A stretch of DNA of 64,000 bases from Hyphomicrobiales bacterium (GTDB lineage: Bacteria; Pseudomonadota; Alphaproteobacteria; Rhodospirillales; JACKKN01). Shown one piece after another: positions 8,099 to 17,503 of the stretch. The notes under the pieces are model-generated. The model did no database searches and was not told where the DNA came from. It was given only the letters and a program-made list of their open reading frames with translations. The DNA is taken from contig JACKKN010000004.1 in NCBI GenBank assembly GCA_024236415.1, positions 124,001 to 188,000 on the forward strand, written 5' to 3'. The first letter of the stretch is position 1; each line of letters begins with the position of its first letter. The position numbers and the translations under genes were made by a program.

Positions 8099-9085
8099 CT
8101 AGTCGATGCCGGGCACCGCGACCGGGGTGCCGGCACGGCTCGATTCCACCACCGCCTCCAGCACCGCGGCGCCGTGCACGGCCTGGTCCAGCGGCAGGGG
8201 ATAGGGCGGCCCGCCCGCCGCGGCGGCGGCGAAGGCCTCCAGCTCGGCGCGCACGGAATCGGTCACCGGGAACTCCCGGGTCTCCTCGCCGCCGGCGCCG
8301 GTGCGGCGGGTCACCAGGCGCTCGGTGTCGTGCATCTCGGCCCAGCCCGCGGACCCGAACACCCGCACCCGCCACATCAGCGCCGTGGCCGCCAGGGTGC
8401 CCAGGTAGCCGGTGGGTCCGGCGGCGAAGCGCAGCAGCATGGCGGTGGTGTCGTCCATGTCTACGGCGAGGGCCCGGCGCTGGCTCTGGGCCGTGACCTC
8501 GGCGATGGGGCCCAGCAGGTGGATGAAGGCGTCGACCACGTGGATGCCCATGCCGGTCATGCCGCCGGCCGGGCTCTCGGTGTGCGAGGCGCGCCAGTGG
8601 TCAGCGGTGTAGTCCATGGCGCCGCTGCTGCTGAAATGCCCCTCGGCGTGCAGCACCCGGCCCAGCTCGCCGCCGTCGATCATCTCCTTCAGGCGCGCCA
8701 TGGCCGGCAGGAAGCGCCGGTTGTGGCCCAGGGCGCAGACCACGCCGGCGGCCCGCGCCGCGTCGGCGGCGGCCTGGGCGTCGGCCCGGGTCAGGGTGAA
8801 GGGCTTTTCGACGAAGACGTGCTTGCCGGCGGCGGCCGCGGCCTCCACCTGGGCCCGGTGCTGGGTGTGCGGGGTGGCCAGGACCACGGCGTCCAGGGTC
8901 GGGTCGGCCAGCAGGTCGTCCAGGCCGTCGCGCAGGTCGATGCCCTGGGCACGGCAGAAGTCCTCGGCCCGGGCGCGGCGGCCGGTGGCGCCGGCGGTGA
9001 AGCGGATGGCGTCGCTGGTGCCCTGGACAGACGAGACCAGGCGCTGGCCCCAGCGGCCGATGCCGACGATGGCGGCGTTGATCAT
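8099..9085 (-). CDS. Gfo/Idh/MocA family NAD(P)-dependent oxidoreductase
   Basis: A 328-residue dehydrogenase with an N-terminal Rossmann fold (AIVGIGRWGQRL) and the family signature EKPFTLT, where the Lys of the EKP motif is catalytic. The GMGIHVVDAFIHLLG segment carries the conserved Asp/His of the substrate domain. Substrates in this family are usually sugars or inositols, but none can be named. It lies in a minus-strand operon, 19 bp after the amidase and directly before the DMT exporter. That combination suggests a small catabolic or salvage unit. Confidence 0.87.
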   Translation of the reverse strand: MINAAIVGIGRWGQRLVSSVQGTSDAIRFTAGATGRRARAEDFCRAQGIDLRDGLDDLLADPTLDAVVLATPHTQHRAQVEAAAAAGKHVFVEKPFTLTRADAQAAADAARAAGVVCALGHNRRFLPAMARLKEMIDGGELGRVLHAEGHFSSSGAMDYTADHWRASHTESPAGGMTGMGIHVVDAFIHLLGPIAEVTAQSQRRALAVDMDDTTAMLLRFAAGPTGYLGTLAATALMWRVRVFGSAGWAEMHDTERLVTRRTGAGGEETREFPVTDSVRAELEAFAAAAAGGPPYPLPLDQAVHGAAVLEAVVESSRAGTPVAVPGID

Positions 9086-9104
9086 GATGGGATTCCTTGT
9101 CGCG

Positions 9105-10514
9105 TCACGGGGTGATGGGGTCGAGGGGCACCCGGTCGGCCATGCCGTACAGACCCTCGGCCAGGGCGGCGTAGCCCAGCAGGGCGGCCTCGCCGCGCGG
9201 CGGGCCCACCAGTTGCAGGCCCACCGGCAGGCCGCCCGCGGTGACGCCGCAGGGCAGGGACAGGGCCGGGCAGGAGGTGAGGGTGATGGCCGAGACCCCG
9301 GCCAGCCACTCCATGTAGTTGGCGTAGGTATGGTCGCCCAGGGACGCCAGGTAGCGTTCGTCGACGTCGAAGGCGGGGGTCACGGCCGTGGGCGCCAGCA
9401 GCAGGTCGTAGGTCTCGAAGAACCGCACGGCGTTCTCGAACAGCTCGCCGCGGGCGACCTCGGCGCGGCCGTACTCGGCGGCGGTGATGGCGCCGGCCTT
9501 CTCGATGTTCCACACCATCTCGGGCTTGAACTTGTCGCGGAACCTTTCCAGGTTGGCCCCGTGCACGGCGGCGAACTGCACCGCGCGCAGGGTCTGGAAA
9601 ACCCACTGGGCGTCCGCCAGGTCGGGACATGCCTCCTCGACCGTGGCGCCCAGGTCGGCGAACCGGGCCGCGGCGGCGGCGCAGATGGCCGCCACCTCGG
9701 GGTCCACGGGGCCCTGGCCCAGGTCGGGGCTGTAGGCCACGCGCAGGGGCGCCACCGGCGCCGCGGCGGCGTGCTGGAACGGCACCGTCGGTGCCCGCTG
9801 CGACAGCGGGTCCAGGGGATGGCGGCCGGCCATGGCGTCCAGCAACAGGGCCAGGTCGCCGACGTTGCGCGCCATGGGGCCCTGGATGCCCAGGTTCCAG
9901 AACGGCAGCCGGTTGGGGTGACAGGCGATGCGCCCCGGGCTGGGCCGCAGGCCGACCACGCCGCAGAAGCTGGCCGGCGTGCGCAGCGACCCGCCCATGT
10001 CCGAGCCGTGGGCCAGCCAGGCCTGGCCGGCGGCCAGGGCCGCGGCGGCGCCGCCCGACGAGCCGCCGGACGTGCGCGTGGTGTCCCAGGGATTGCGGGT
10101 GGCGCCGAACACCTCGTTGAAGGTGTTGCCGCCGGCGCCGAATTCGGGGGTGTTGGACTTGGCCAGGACGATGCCGCCGCGCCGTTCCAGGGTCTCCACC
10201 AGGACGTTGGAGGCGTCGGGCACATAGTCGGCGAAGATCGGCGAGCCGAAGGTGGTGCGCACCCCGGCCACCTCGGTCAGGTCCTTGATGGGCAGCGGCA
10301 GGCCGGCCAGCCAGCCCGGGTGGTCCGGGTCGCCGGACAGGTCGGCGGCGGCGGCGCGGGCCCGCTCCTCGCACAGGATGGGCAGGGCGTTGATTGCGCC
10401 GTCGGTCTCGGCGATGCGGTCCAGGGCGGCGTCGATGACCTGGTCGGGGGTCACCTCGCCGGCGCGCAGCAGGGCCACCACCTGCCGCGCGGTCATGGCG
10501 ATCAGTTCGTGCAT
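9105..10514 (-). CDS. Amidase (amidase-signature family)
   Basis: A 469-residue hydrolase with the Ser-cisSer-Lys triad: Lys in LPIKDLTEV, the cis-Ser in [16 protein letters not shown] and the nucleophile in [11 protein letters not shown]. Length is typical. The ATG at 10514 has GGAAGA upstream and begins just before the conserved [16 protein letters not shown] block, so the longer upstream reading was not used. It is the first gene of the minus-strand operon that continues into the oxidoreductase and DMT exporter, divergent from the M20 peptidase. The substrate could be an amide, an acyl-amino acid or a nitrile-derived product. Confidence 0.88.
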   Translation of the reverse strand: MHELIAMTARQVVALLRAGEVTPDQVIDAALDRIAETDGAINALPILCEERARAAAADLSGDPDHPGWLAGLPLPIKDLTEVAGVRTTFGSPIFADYVPDASNVLVETLERRGGIVLAKSNTPEFGAGGNTFNEVFGATRNPWDTTRTSGGSSGGAAAALAAGQAWLAHGSDMGGSLRTPASFCGVVGLRPSPGRIACHPNRLPFWNLGIQGPMARNVGDLALLLDAMAGRHPLDPLSQRAPTVPFQHAAAAPVAPLRVAYSPDLGQGPVDPEVAAICAAAAARFADLGATVEEACPDLADAQWVFQTLRAVQFAAVHGANLERFRDKFKPEMVWNIEKAGAITAAEYGRAEVARGELFENAVRFFETYDLLLAPTAVTPAFDVDERYLASLGDHTYANYMEWLAGVSAITLTSCPALSLPCGVTAGGLPVGLQLVGPPRGEAALLGYAALAEGLYGMADRVPLDPITP

Positions 10515-10647
10515 GGGTCGTCTTCCAAGGGGTTGTTCCTGGGGCTGCGCCGCGGCGCCCTCCAGCCATAGCAAATCCCTCCTTGACCGGGAACCGATAT
10601 TCGACCACCTAGGTCCGAATTGCATGACCAGCGGAGGAGTCGACGCC

Positions 10648-12039
10648 ATGACCCGGCAGGCCGCCATCGCCCGCGCCGAGGCCTATTTCGACGGGGGCGG
10701 CTTCCTCGACGACCTGGGCCGGCGCGTGGCCATCGCCACGGAAAGCCAGAAGCCCGAGCAGGCCGGCGAGCTGTGGCGCTACCTGAAGGACGAGATGGAG
10801 CCGACCCTGGCGGCCCTGGGCTACACCAGCCGCATCCTGCCCAACCCCACGGACATCGACTGCCCGTTCCTGGTCGCCGAGCGGATCGAGGACGCGAACG
10901 CCGTGACCGTGCTGACCTATGGCCACGGCGACGTGATCCGCGGCCAGGAGCAGAGCTGGCGCAGCGGCCTCTCCCCCTGGCGGGTGGTGGTCGAGGGCGA
11001 CCGCATCTATGGCCGCGGCACCGCCGACAACAAGGGCCAGCACACCATCAACATCGGCGCCCTGGCGGCGGTGCTGGAGGAGCGCGGCCGCCTCGGCTTC
11101 AACTCGAAGATCCTGATCGAGACCGGCGAGGAGACGGGCTCGCCGGGCCTGGCCGAGCTGTTCCGCGAACACGGCGACCTGTGCGCCGCCGACGTGCTGA
11201 TCGCGTCGGACGGGCCGCGCCTGAAGCCGGACCGGCCGACGCTGTTCATGGGCACCCGCGGCGCCTTCAACTTCGACATGGTGGTCGACCTGCGCGACGG
11301 CGGCCACCATTCCGGCAACTGGGGCGGGCTGCTGGCCGACCCGGGCATCATCCTGGCCCACGCCATCGCCACCATCACCGACGCCAGAGGTCAGATCCGG
11401 GTGCCCGAATGGCGGCCCGACACCCTCAGCAACTCGGTGCGCATGGCCCTGGCCGACTGCGAGGTGGACGCCGGCCCCGACGGCCCCAAAGTGGACCGGG
11501 ACTGGGGCGAGGAAAGCCTGACCCCGGCCGAGCGGGTGTTCGGCTGGAACAACTTCGCCGTCCTGGCCTTCACCACCGGCAACCCGGAAAAGCCCGTCAA
11601 CGCCATCGCGCCGGCGGCCCGGGCCCACTGCCAGCTCCGGTTCGTGGTCGGCACCGATCCGGCCGACATCCTGCCGGCCCTGCGCCGGCACCTGGACGCC
11701 CACGGGTTCCAGCGGGTCGCCCTGACCCCGGCCGCCAAGGGCTTCTTCAACGCCACCCGCCTCGACCCGGATCACCCCTGGGTGCGCTGGGCCGTGGCCT
11801 CCGTGACCGAGACCACGGGCTCGGCGCCGGCGGTGGTGCCCAACCTGGGCGGCTCCCTGCCCAACGACACCTTCACCGACATCCTGGGCCTGCCCACGGT
11901 CTGGGTGCCGCACTCCTACGGTGCCTGCTCGCAGCACGCGCCGGACGAGCACGCCCTGGGCTCCCTCAGCCGCCAGGGCCTGGCCATCATGGCCGGGCTG
12001 TTCTGGGACCTGGGGGAGACGGGCGGGCCGCCAAGATAG
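10648..12039 (+). CDS. M20 family metallopeptidase
   Basis: A 463-residue di-zinc hydrolase of the M20 (dipeptidase/ArgE/DapE) family. Metal and catalytic motifs are visible: [28 protein letters not shown] and a late [13 protein letters not shown]. The dimerisation domain lies between the halves (from about [14 protein letters not shown]). The ATG at 10648 is preferred over one 24 nt upstream because GGAGGAG is 8-9 nt before it. It is divergent from the amidase. Together they may process amide or peptide substrates, an inference from adjacency only. Confidence 0.88.
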   Translation: MTRQAAIARAEAYFDGGGFLDDLGRRVAIATESQKPEQAGELWRYLKDEMEPTLAALGYTSRILPNPTDIDCPFLVAERIEDANAVTVLTYGHGDVIRGQEQSWRSGLSPWRVVVEGDRIYGRGTADNKGQHTINIGALAAVLEERGRLGFNSKILIETGEETGSPGLAELFREHGDLCAADVLIASDGPRLKPDRPTLFMGTRGAFNFDMVVDLRDGGHHSGNWGGLLADPGIILAHAIATITDARGQIRVPEWRPDTLSNSVRMALADCEVDAGPDGPKVDRDWGEESLTPAERVFGWNNFAVLAFTTGNPEKPVNAIAPAARAHCQLRFVVGTDPADILPALRRHLDAHGFQRVALTPAAKGFFNATRLDPDHPWVRWAVASVTETTGSAPAVVPNLGGSLPNDTFTDILGLPTVWVPHSYGACSQHAPDEHALGSLSRQGLAIMAGLFWDLGETGGPPR

Positions 12040-12107
12040 CGGAATTCCTTGACCGTGCCCCGGTTTCGCGCAGGATCTGACGGGAATGGCGTGAAACGGG
12101 GGTGGAA

Positions 12108-12581
12108 ATGACCAGGAAGCTGACCCAGTCGGACCGGCGCATCCTGCGCGTGCTGCAGGCCGAGGGCCGCATCTCCAACGTCGACCTGGCGGCCCGGGTG
12201 GGCATGTCGCCCTCGCCCTGCCTGCGCCGGGTGCGGCAGCTCGAGGCCGACGGCATCGTCACCGGCTACGCCGCCACCGTCGACCCCCGCGCCGTGGGCC
12301 TGGGGGTGGAGGCGTTCATCCAGGTCAGCATCGAACGCCACACCGACGCCGAGGCCCGCACCTTCCGCGACGCCGTGGCGGCCCTGCCCGAGGTGGTGGC
12401 CTGCTACATCATGGCCGGCGAGATGGACTTCCTGCTGCGGATCATGGTCGCCGACCTGGACGCCTACGGCCGCTTCGCCCTGGACCGGCTGATGAAGATT
12501 CCCGGCATCAAGGACGTGCGGTCCAGCTTCGTGCTGGAGGTGGTCAAGAGCGCGCCGGAAATCCCCCTGTCCGAAGTGTAA
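12108..12581 (+). CDS. Lrp/AsnC family transcriptional regulator
   Basis: A 157-residue regulator. An N-terminal winged helix-turn-helix (LTQSDRRILRVLQAEGRIS..DLAARVGMSPSPCLRRVRQLE) is followed by the RAM ligand-binding domain (AEGR..., GEMDFLLRIMVADL, FVLEVVKSAPEIPL). The ATG at 12108 follows GGGGGTGGAA; a GTG two codons earlier is possible. It lies 148 bp upstream of phhA on the same strand. A 7-bp inverted repeat sits between them, so it probably controls phhA in response to an aromatic amino acid, as AsnC-type regulators often do for neighbouring genes. Confidence 0.9.
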   Translation: MTRKLTQSDRRILRVLQAEGRISNVDLAARVGMSPSPCLRRVRQLEADGIVTGYAATVDPRAVGLGVEAFIQVSIERHTDAEARTFRDAVAALPEVVACYIMAGEMDFLLRIMVADLDAYGRFALDRLMKIPGIKDVRSSFVLEVVKSAPEIPLSEV

Positions 12582-12627
12582 TTTCGGCGGCGATTTCCAC
12601 CGATCTACGGTTCAATTTCTGGAAAGC

Positions 12628-12655
12628 ATGACCTTGGGGCAGAGTTGCAGGTCAT
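12628..12655. promoter_or_regulatory. Inverted repeat upstream of phhA, candidate Lrp-family operator
   Basis: ATGACCT at 12628-12634 and AGGTCAT at 12649-12655 are a perfect 7-bp inverted repeat with a 14-nt spacer. It is centred about 88 bp before the phhA start, between the regulator gene and its likely target. Confidence 0.5.
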
Positions 12656-12729
12656 AATAGACCGGAAATTGCGTCTGATTTTCGATATCATGTTTCCCGT
12701 CTCCCCCTGCTGACGTGGAGGTTGAGGAC

Positions 12730-13608
12730 ATGGACGGACGGATGGGCCTGCGGCGCGGCGACGACCCGGACCTGGCGGTGGCCGCCGACTACACTATCGA
12801 CCAGGGCTGGGATTCCTACACCGACCAGGACCACGCGGTCTGGCGCACCCTGTTCCGGCGCCAGGCGGCCCTGCTGCCCGGCCGCGCCGTGCCCGGGTTC
12901 GTGGCCGGGCTGGCGGACCTGGATTTCGGCGACGGCGGCATCCCCGACTTCCGGCGCCTGAACGAGACCCTGTCCCGGCGCACCGGCTGGCAGGTGGTGG
13001 CGGTGCCGGGCCTGGTGCCAGACGCCGTGTTCTTCGACCACCTGGCCAACCGGCGCTTCCCCGCCGGGCGCTTCATCCGCAGGCCCGACGAGCTGGACTA
13101 CCTGGAAGAGCCCGACGTGTTCCATGACGTGTTCGGCCACGTGCCCCTGCTGATGGACCCGGTGTTCGCCGACTACATGCAGGCCTACGGCCGGGGCGGC
13201 CTGCGCGCCCTCGGCCTGGGCGTGCTGCACAACCTGGCGCGCCTGTACTGGTACACGGTGGAGTTCGGCCTGATGGAGACGGCCGAGGGCCTGCGCATCT
13301 ACGGCGCCGGCATCGTATCGTCCCACGCCGAGGTCCTGTTCAGCCTCGACAGCCCGTCGCCCAACCGCCTGGGGTTCGACCTGATGCGCCTGCTGCGCAC
13401 GGACTACCGCATCGACGACTTCCAGGAGACCTACTTCGCCATCGACGGGTTCGAGACCCTGCTGGCCCTGGCCGACCTGGATTTCGCGCCCCTGTACGCG
13501 CGCCTGCCGGGCCTGCCCGACTTCGCGCCCGGCGACGTGCTGCCCGGCGACCGGGTCCTGCACCGGGGCGACGGCGGCTACCACGCGGCGAAGCGGAAAG
13601 CGGGATAG
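12730..13608 (+). CDS. phhA: Phenylalanine 4-monooxygenase
   Basis: Pterin-dependent, non-haem iron enzyme that hydroxylates phenylalanine to tyrosine, the entry to aromatic amino acid catabolism. The 292-residue protein has the typical bacterial length. The iron ligands are in place: His132 and His137 in VFHDVFGHVP, and Glu178 in YWYTVEFGL. The ATG at 12730 follows GGAGG by 8 nt. The pterin recycling enzyme PhhB is not next to it. The upstream Lrp-family gene and inverted repeat suggest amino-acid-responsive control. Confidence 0.95.
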   Translation: MDGRMGLRRGDDPDLAVAADYTIDQGWDSYTDQDHAVWRTLFRRQAALLPGRAVPGFVAGLADLDFGDGGIPDFRRLNETLSRRTGWQVVAVPGLVPDAVFFDHLANRRFPAGRFIRRPDELDYLEEPDVFHDVFGHVPLLMDPVFADYMQAYGRGGLRALGLGVLHNLARLYWYTVEFGLMETAEGLRIYGAGIVSSHAEVLFSLDSPSPNRLGFDLMRLLRTDYRIDDFQETYFAIDGFETLLALADLDFAPLYARLPGLPDFAPGDVLPGDRVLHRGDGGYHAAKRKAG

Positions 13609-13628
13609 GGACCCCGCCCGCCGTCCCA

Positions 13629-13728
13629 TTCTTCGAGGGCGTCCTGCGGACGCCGCCTCAGAATGAGGTCCCGCGCGGCCATTGACGTCCTCGTCCTGAG
13701 GCGCCCGCGCAGCGGGCCTCGAAGGACC
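13629..13728. repeat. Palindromic intergenic repeat pair (CTTCGAGG...CCTCAG type)
   Basis: Two related units, CTTCGAGGGCGTCC...CCTCAGAATGAGG and CCTCGTCCTGAGGCGCCC...GGGCCTCGAAGGAC, lie in opposite orientation. The first contains the hairpin GGCGTCC-TGC-GGACGCC at 13638-13654. Similar elements are widespread in alphaproteobacterial intergenic DNA. It separates the convergent phhA and hrpB genes and could act as a two-way terminator. Confidence 0.8.
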
Positions 13729-13746
13729 GGCCGCATGCGCACGCAC

Positions 13747-16287
13747 CTAGCGCCCCTTGGTCCGGGCCGTCGGGGTGGCGCTCATCGGGTCCTCGGGCCA
13801 GGGGTGCTTGGGGTAGCGGCCGCGCATCTCGGCGCGCACGGAGGCGTAGCCGGTGCGCCAGAACCCGGCCAGGTCCCGGGTCACCTGCAGCGGCCGCCCC
13901 GCCGGCGACAGCAGGTGCAGGGCCAGGGCCACCCTGCCGCCGGCCACCCGGGGCGTGTCCTCCTGGCCGAACATCTCCTGCAGCTTCACCGCCAGCACCG
14001 GCGGCGTTTCGCCGTAGTCCACCGTCCGCCGCGCCCCCGACGGCACCGTCACCTCGGCCGGCGCCAGGTCGTCCAGGCGCCGGCGCCGGTCCCAGGCCAG
14101 GCGCCCGCGCAGGGCGGCGGCCAGGTCGATCCGCGCGAACTGGGCGCGGCGGCCGACCCCCGCCAGGAAGGGGCCCAGCCAGTCCTCCAGGCCGTCCAGC
14201 AGGGCCCCGTCCGAGAGGTCGGGCCAGCCGCCGTCCGGGTCGTGGTCGGCGGCGAAGGCGACCCGGTGGCGCCAGGCGATCAGGTCCCTGGTCCAGGGCA
14301 GGGCCTCCAGGCCCAGGCGGCGGATGCCGTCGCAGACGGCGGCGGTGACCGCGTCGGCGGGCGGCGGGTCCAGGGGTGTTTCGGCCAGGACCAAGCGGCC
14401 CAACAGGCGCCGCCGGTTGGCCTGCACGGCCTCGGCGCGCGGGTCCCAGACCACCCGTTCCGCGTCGACGATGCGGTCGGCGAACAGGTCTTCAAGGTCG
14501 TCGCGCGCGAGGGGCGCGGCCAGGAACACGCGCCCGTCGCCGGCCGCCCCGTCGACCTGGGCCACGGCCAGGAAGGGTTCGCCGGCCAGGGGGTCGGCGT
14601 CGTCCAGGGCGGCGCCGCGCCCGTTGGCCATGACGTACCGCGCCGGCCCGCCGGGGCGGCGGCGGGCCACCCGGTCCGGATAGGCCAGGGCCACCAGGCG
14701 CCCGGCGTCGCGCGGGTCCCCCGGCGCCACCCCCAGGCCCAGGTGGCGGCGCCACCGCTGCGCCAGGGTCCGGGCCCGGGCACGCACCCCGGCGCGGACG
14801 CCGGCGGCGCCCTTTGCATGCAGGGCCTCCAGCCGCGACGCCAGCTCGGCCGTGCGGGCGCCGGGCGGCCGGGCCAGGATCTCGCCCTCGCCCAACAGGG
14901 CGGCCAGGTCGCAGGCCAGGCCCCCCAGGCCCAGGTCGCGGCCGCGCAGGACCATGTGGGCCAGGCGCGGGTGCAGGGCCAGCCCGGCCATGGCGCGGCC
15001 GTGGCCGGTGACGGCGCCGGCGCCGTCCAGGGCCCCCAGGTCGGCCAGCAGGTCCCGGGCCTGGGTCAGGGCCGCCGCGGGGGGCGGGTCGAGCCAGGAC
15101 AGGTCGGCGGCGTCGCGCACCCCCCACAGGGCCAGGTCCAGCGCCAGGGGCGCCAGGTCGGCCTCCAGGATCTCGGCGCCGCGATGGGGTTGCAGGGTGC
15201 GGTGCTCGGCCTCGCTCCACAGGCGGACGCAGGTGCCGGCGGCGACCCGCCCGGCGCGGCCGCGCCGCTGGTCCGCCGAATCGCGGGTCACGCGCAGGGT
15301 CTCCAGACGGGTCAGGCCGGTGCGCGGGTCGAAGCGGGGCCCGCGCATGAACCCGCCGTCCACCACCACCGTGATGTCGGCGATGGTCAGGCTGGTCTCG
15401 GCGATGGCGGTGGCCAGCACCACCTTGCGCCGGCCCGCGGGCGCCGGGGCGATGGCCGCGTCCTGGCGCGCCGGCGGCAGGGCGCCGTACAGGGGCTCGA
15501 CGTCCGTGTCCGGGCCCAGGCCGGCCTCGGCCAGCAGGGCCTCGACCCGGCGGATTTCGCGCTCGCCCGGCAGGAACACCAGGATGCCGCCCGCCGTTTC
15601 GCCGTGGGCCCGGCGCACGGCGGCGGCCACCGCCGGCTCCAGGTCGCGGAGCGCCGGGCGCGGCCCGTCCAGGTACCGCGTCTCGACCGGGAAGGACGGC
15701 ACCGGGCATTCGATCACCGGGGCGCCGCCCAGCAGGCCGGCCACGGCCGCCGTGTCCAGGGTCGCCGACATGACCACCAGGCGCAGGTCCGGGCGCAGGG
15801 CCCGCTGCACGTCCAGACACAGGGCCAGGGCCAGGTCGGCCTGCGCGCTGCGCTCGTGGAACTCGTCGAACAGGACGGCGCCGACCCCCGCCAGTTCGGG
15901 GTCGGCCTGGACCCGGCGGGCCAGGACCCCTTCGGTCACCACCTCGATTCGGGTGCCGGGGCCGATCCGGCTTTCCAGGCGGGTGCGGTAGCCGACGGTG
16001 CCGCCCACCTCCTCGTCCAGCAGGGCCGCCATGCGCCGGGCCGCGGCGCGGGCCGCCAGGCGCCGGGGTTCCAGCACCACCAGCCGCCGGCCATCCATCC
16101 ACGGCCGGCCCAGCAGGGCCAGGGGCACGCCGGTGGTCTTGCCGGCCCCGGGCGCGGCGGCGACCACGGCGGCCGGCGCCGCGTCCAGGGCCCGGCACAG
16201 GTCGGGCAGCACGGCCTGGATGGGCAGGGCGCGCGGCGGGCCGCCGGCCGGCGAAAGCCCTGTGTTTGGTGGGAGCGTGTCACACAT
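13747..16287 (-). CDS. hrpB: ATP-dependent helicase HrpB
   Basis: An 846-residue DExH-box helicase of the HrpB family. It has the N-terminal LPIQAVLPDL block, Walker A GAGKTT, motif II DEFHER (DExH), motif III SATLDT and motif VI QRRGRAGR. The HrpB C-terminal domain follows (VTVPSGARRTVDYG and a Trp/Pro-rich KHPWPEDP end). The length matches the family. RNA or DNA remodelling is expected, but the biological role of HrpB is poorly defined. It is convergent with phhA and divergent from luxR, and is probably monocistronic. Confidence 0.95.
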   Translation of the reverse strand: MCDTLPPNTGLSPAGGPPRALPIQAVLPDLCRALDAAPAAVVAAAPGAGKTTGVPLALLGRPWMDGRRLVVLEPRRLAARAAARRMAALLDEEVGGTVGYRTRLESRIGPGTRIEVVTEGVLARRVQADPELAGVGAVLFDEFHERSAQADLALALCLDVQRALRPDLRLVVMSATLDTAAVAGLLGGAPVIECPVPSFPVETRYLDGPRPALRDLEPAVAAAVRRAHGETAGGILVFLPGEREIRRVEALLAEAGLGPDTDVEPLYGALPPARQDAAIAPAPAGRRKVVLATAIAETSLTIADITVVVDGGFMRGPRFDPRTGLTRLETLRVTRDSADQRRGRAGRVAAGTCVRLWSEAEHRTLQPHRGAEILEADLAPLALDLALWGVRDAADLSWLDPPPAAALTQARDLLADLGALDGAGAVTGHGRAMAGLALHPRLAHMVLRGRDLGLGGLACDLAALLGEGEILARPPGARTAELASRLEALHAKGAAGVRAGVRARARTLAQRWRRHLGLGVAPGDPRDAGRLVALAYPDRVARRRPGGPARYVMANGRGAALDDADPLAGEPFLAVAQVDGAAGDGRVFLAAPLARDDLEDLFADRIVDAERVVWDPRAEAVQANRRRLLGRLVLAETPLDPPPADAVTAAVCDGIRRLGLEALPWTRDLIAWRHRVAFAADHDPDGGWPDLSDGALLDGLEDWLGPFLAGVGRRAQFARIDLAAALRGRLAWDRRRRLDDLAPAEVTVPSGARRTVDYGETPPVLAVKLQEMFGQEDTPRVAGGRVALALHLLSPAGRPLQVTRDLAGFWRTGYASVRAEMRGRYPKHPWPEDPMSATPTARTKGR

Positions 16288-16425
16288 AAATAAAATTAGG
16301 AGTGGTATCGCCTAGTCTTGTCGAGATTATCATCGCATCAGAGAATCCCGACGAAAACACAAATGAATCAAGCGGTTGAATTCTTTTCGTCTGTATTCCC
16401 ATCAATTCTGCCCAAGATTCGCGGC

Positions 16426-16454
16426 TTGACACACGCCCCGCTATTGGCGGTAAT
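16426..16454 (+). promoter_or_regulatory. Candidate sigma-70 promoter of luxR
   Basis: A perfect TTGACA at 16426-16431 and GGTAAT at 16449-16454 are separated by 17 nt. Transcription would start near 16461, about 73 nt before the luxR ATG. The whole 16288-16533 interval is A+T rich for this genome and carries no convincing gene. Confidence 0.6.
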
Positions 16455-16533
16455 ACTCGTTCGTGATATGGTTGAGAGTCAAAAGAAGCTAATTTTTGTC
16501 GGCATGCAATGACGGTGGGGGGCACCAGTCGCC

Positions 16534-17244
16534 ATGCGGATAAGCGAGTTTATTGAACGGTCAAACGCGGCGACGTCGACGACGCAGCTGTCGCGGTCGT
16601 TCGGCCAGGCGTTGTCGGACCTGGGCTACGAAGGCTACGCCTACGGCGCCCTGACCAACTTCGAGGCCTATAACCTGCCGTCGCCGGCGGTGGACGTGAC
16701 CTATCCCGTTTCGTGGGTCAACCACTATTTCGAGCGCGGGTACGAGCGCCTCGATCCCGTCGTGACCAAGTCGCCGTTCCTGCGCCGGCCGTTCGTGTGG
16801 ACCGACCTGCGCGACCTGTCGGACGACGAGGAGCAGTTCCTGGACGAGGCCCACGACGCCCGCCTGTTCAACGGCATCGCCGTGCCCATCCACGGGCCCT
16901 TCGGCGACGTGTTCGTGGTCAGCGCCGCCTCGCCCTACCAGGACAGCGACCCCAAGCTGGCCATCAGCGTGCTGCACGTCCTGGCGACCCAGTTCCATTC
17001 CGCGTTCCTGGGGCTGGTGTTCGAGGACCCGATGCTGACTCCGGCGATCCAGTTGTCGCCGCGCGAGCGGGAATGCCTGTTGTGGAGCGCCCGGGGCAAA
17101 AGCTCGTGGGACATCGGCATGATCCTGAACATCTCCGAGCATACGGTGAACTTCCACCTGAAGAACGCCATGGGCAAGCTTGGCGCCGGCAACCGCATTC
17201 TCGCCATCGTCAAGGCCATCCGCATGGGGCTGATCATCCCCTAG
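16534..17244 (+). CDS. LuxR family transcriptional regulator (acyl-homoserine lactone-binding)
   Basis: A 236-residue quorum-sensing receptor. The N-terminal autoinducer domain keeps the signal-contact residues Trp61, Tyr65, Asp74-Pro75 and Trp89 (WVNHYFERGYERLDPV and FVWTDL). The C-terminal LuxR helix-turn-helix runs from LSPRERECLLW to KLGAGNRILAIVKAIRMGLI. A G-rich ribosome site (GGTGGGGGG) precedes the ATG. The cognate luxI starts 259 bp downstream on the same strand. The preserved ligand residues argue against an orphan regulator that has lost its signal. Confidence 0.94.
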   Translation: MRISEFIERSNAATSTTQLSRSFGQALSDLGYEGYAYGALTNFEAYNLPSPAVDVTYPVSWVNHYFERGYERLDPVVTKSPFLRRPFVWTDLRDLSDDEEQFLDEAHDARLFNGIAVPIHGPFGDVFVVSAASPYQDSDPKLAISVLHVLATQFHSAFLGLVFEDPMLTPAIQLSPRERECLLWSARGKSSWDIGMILNISEHTVNFHLKNAMGKLGAGNRILAIVKAIRMGLIIP

Positions 17245-17411
17245 CATCCGGTGCCGCCGGCACGCCAAGCCACCCGCGCGCGGCACCGCGCCGGTCCCTT
17301 GGGCCACCTGTCCAAAATCTGGGAACCGAGCCCTTTCGGGCCGCCATCGCCGCCGTCCCCGTGGGGCCTTTTGGACCCCATTCCTGAATCCGTCCGCGCC
17401 TTGAAAAGCAA

Positions 17412-17431
17412 CCCTGCCTAGGTTGGTAGGA
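17412..17431. promoter_or_regulatory. lux-box-like dyad upstream of luxI
   Basis: The core CCTGCCTAGGTTGGTAGG (17413-17430) has CCTgCC/GGtAGG arms, the lay-out of LuxR-family operators. Its centre is about 82 bp before the luxI ATG, so a promoter with the box at about -42 would start near 17464. A second copy at 18761-18780 matches it at 13 of 20 positions. This suggests positive autoregulation of luxI. Confidence 0.65.
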
Positions 17432-17465
17432 TGCCGCCTCGCGTGCCTTGGTGTGTCATGGGCCT

Positions 17466-17485
17466 GTTAACGAATCGTTAACCAT
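17466..17485. promoter_or_regulatory. Perfect CtrA-type site / 17-bp palindrome just upstream of luxI
   Basis: GTTAACGA-A-TCGTTAAC (17466-17482) is a perfect palindrome and contains TTAA-N7-TTAA, the full CtrA consensus. The right half continues as TTAACCAT, the exact preferred CtrA half-site. It lies 19-38 bp before the luxI ATG and downstream of the lux-box dyad. It may therefore be a repression or dual-control site for cell-cycle or motility signalling through CtrA. Confidence 0.65.
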
Positions 17486-17503
17486 AAACAAGGAGGCCCT
17501 GCC

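Noticed and set aside
16318..16512. A 64-codon frame between hrpB and luxR
   Set aside because: No ribosome site, no family resemblance, and it spans the predicted luxR promoter.
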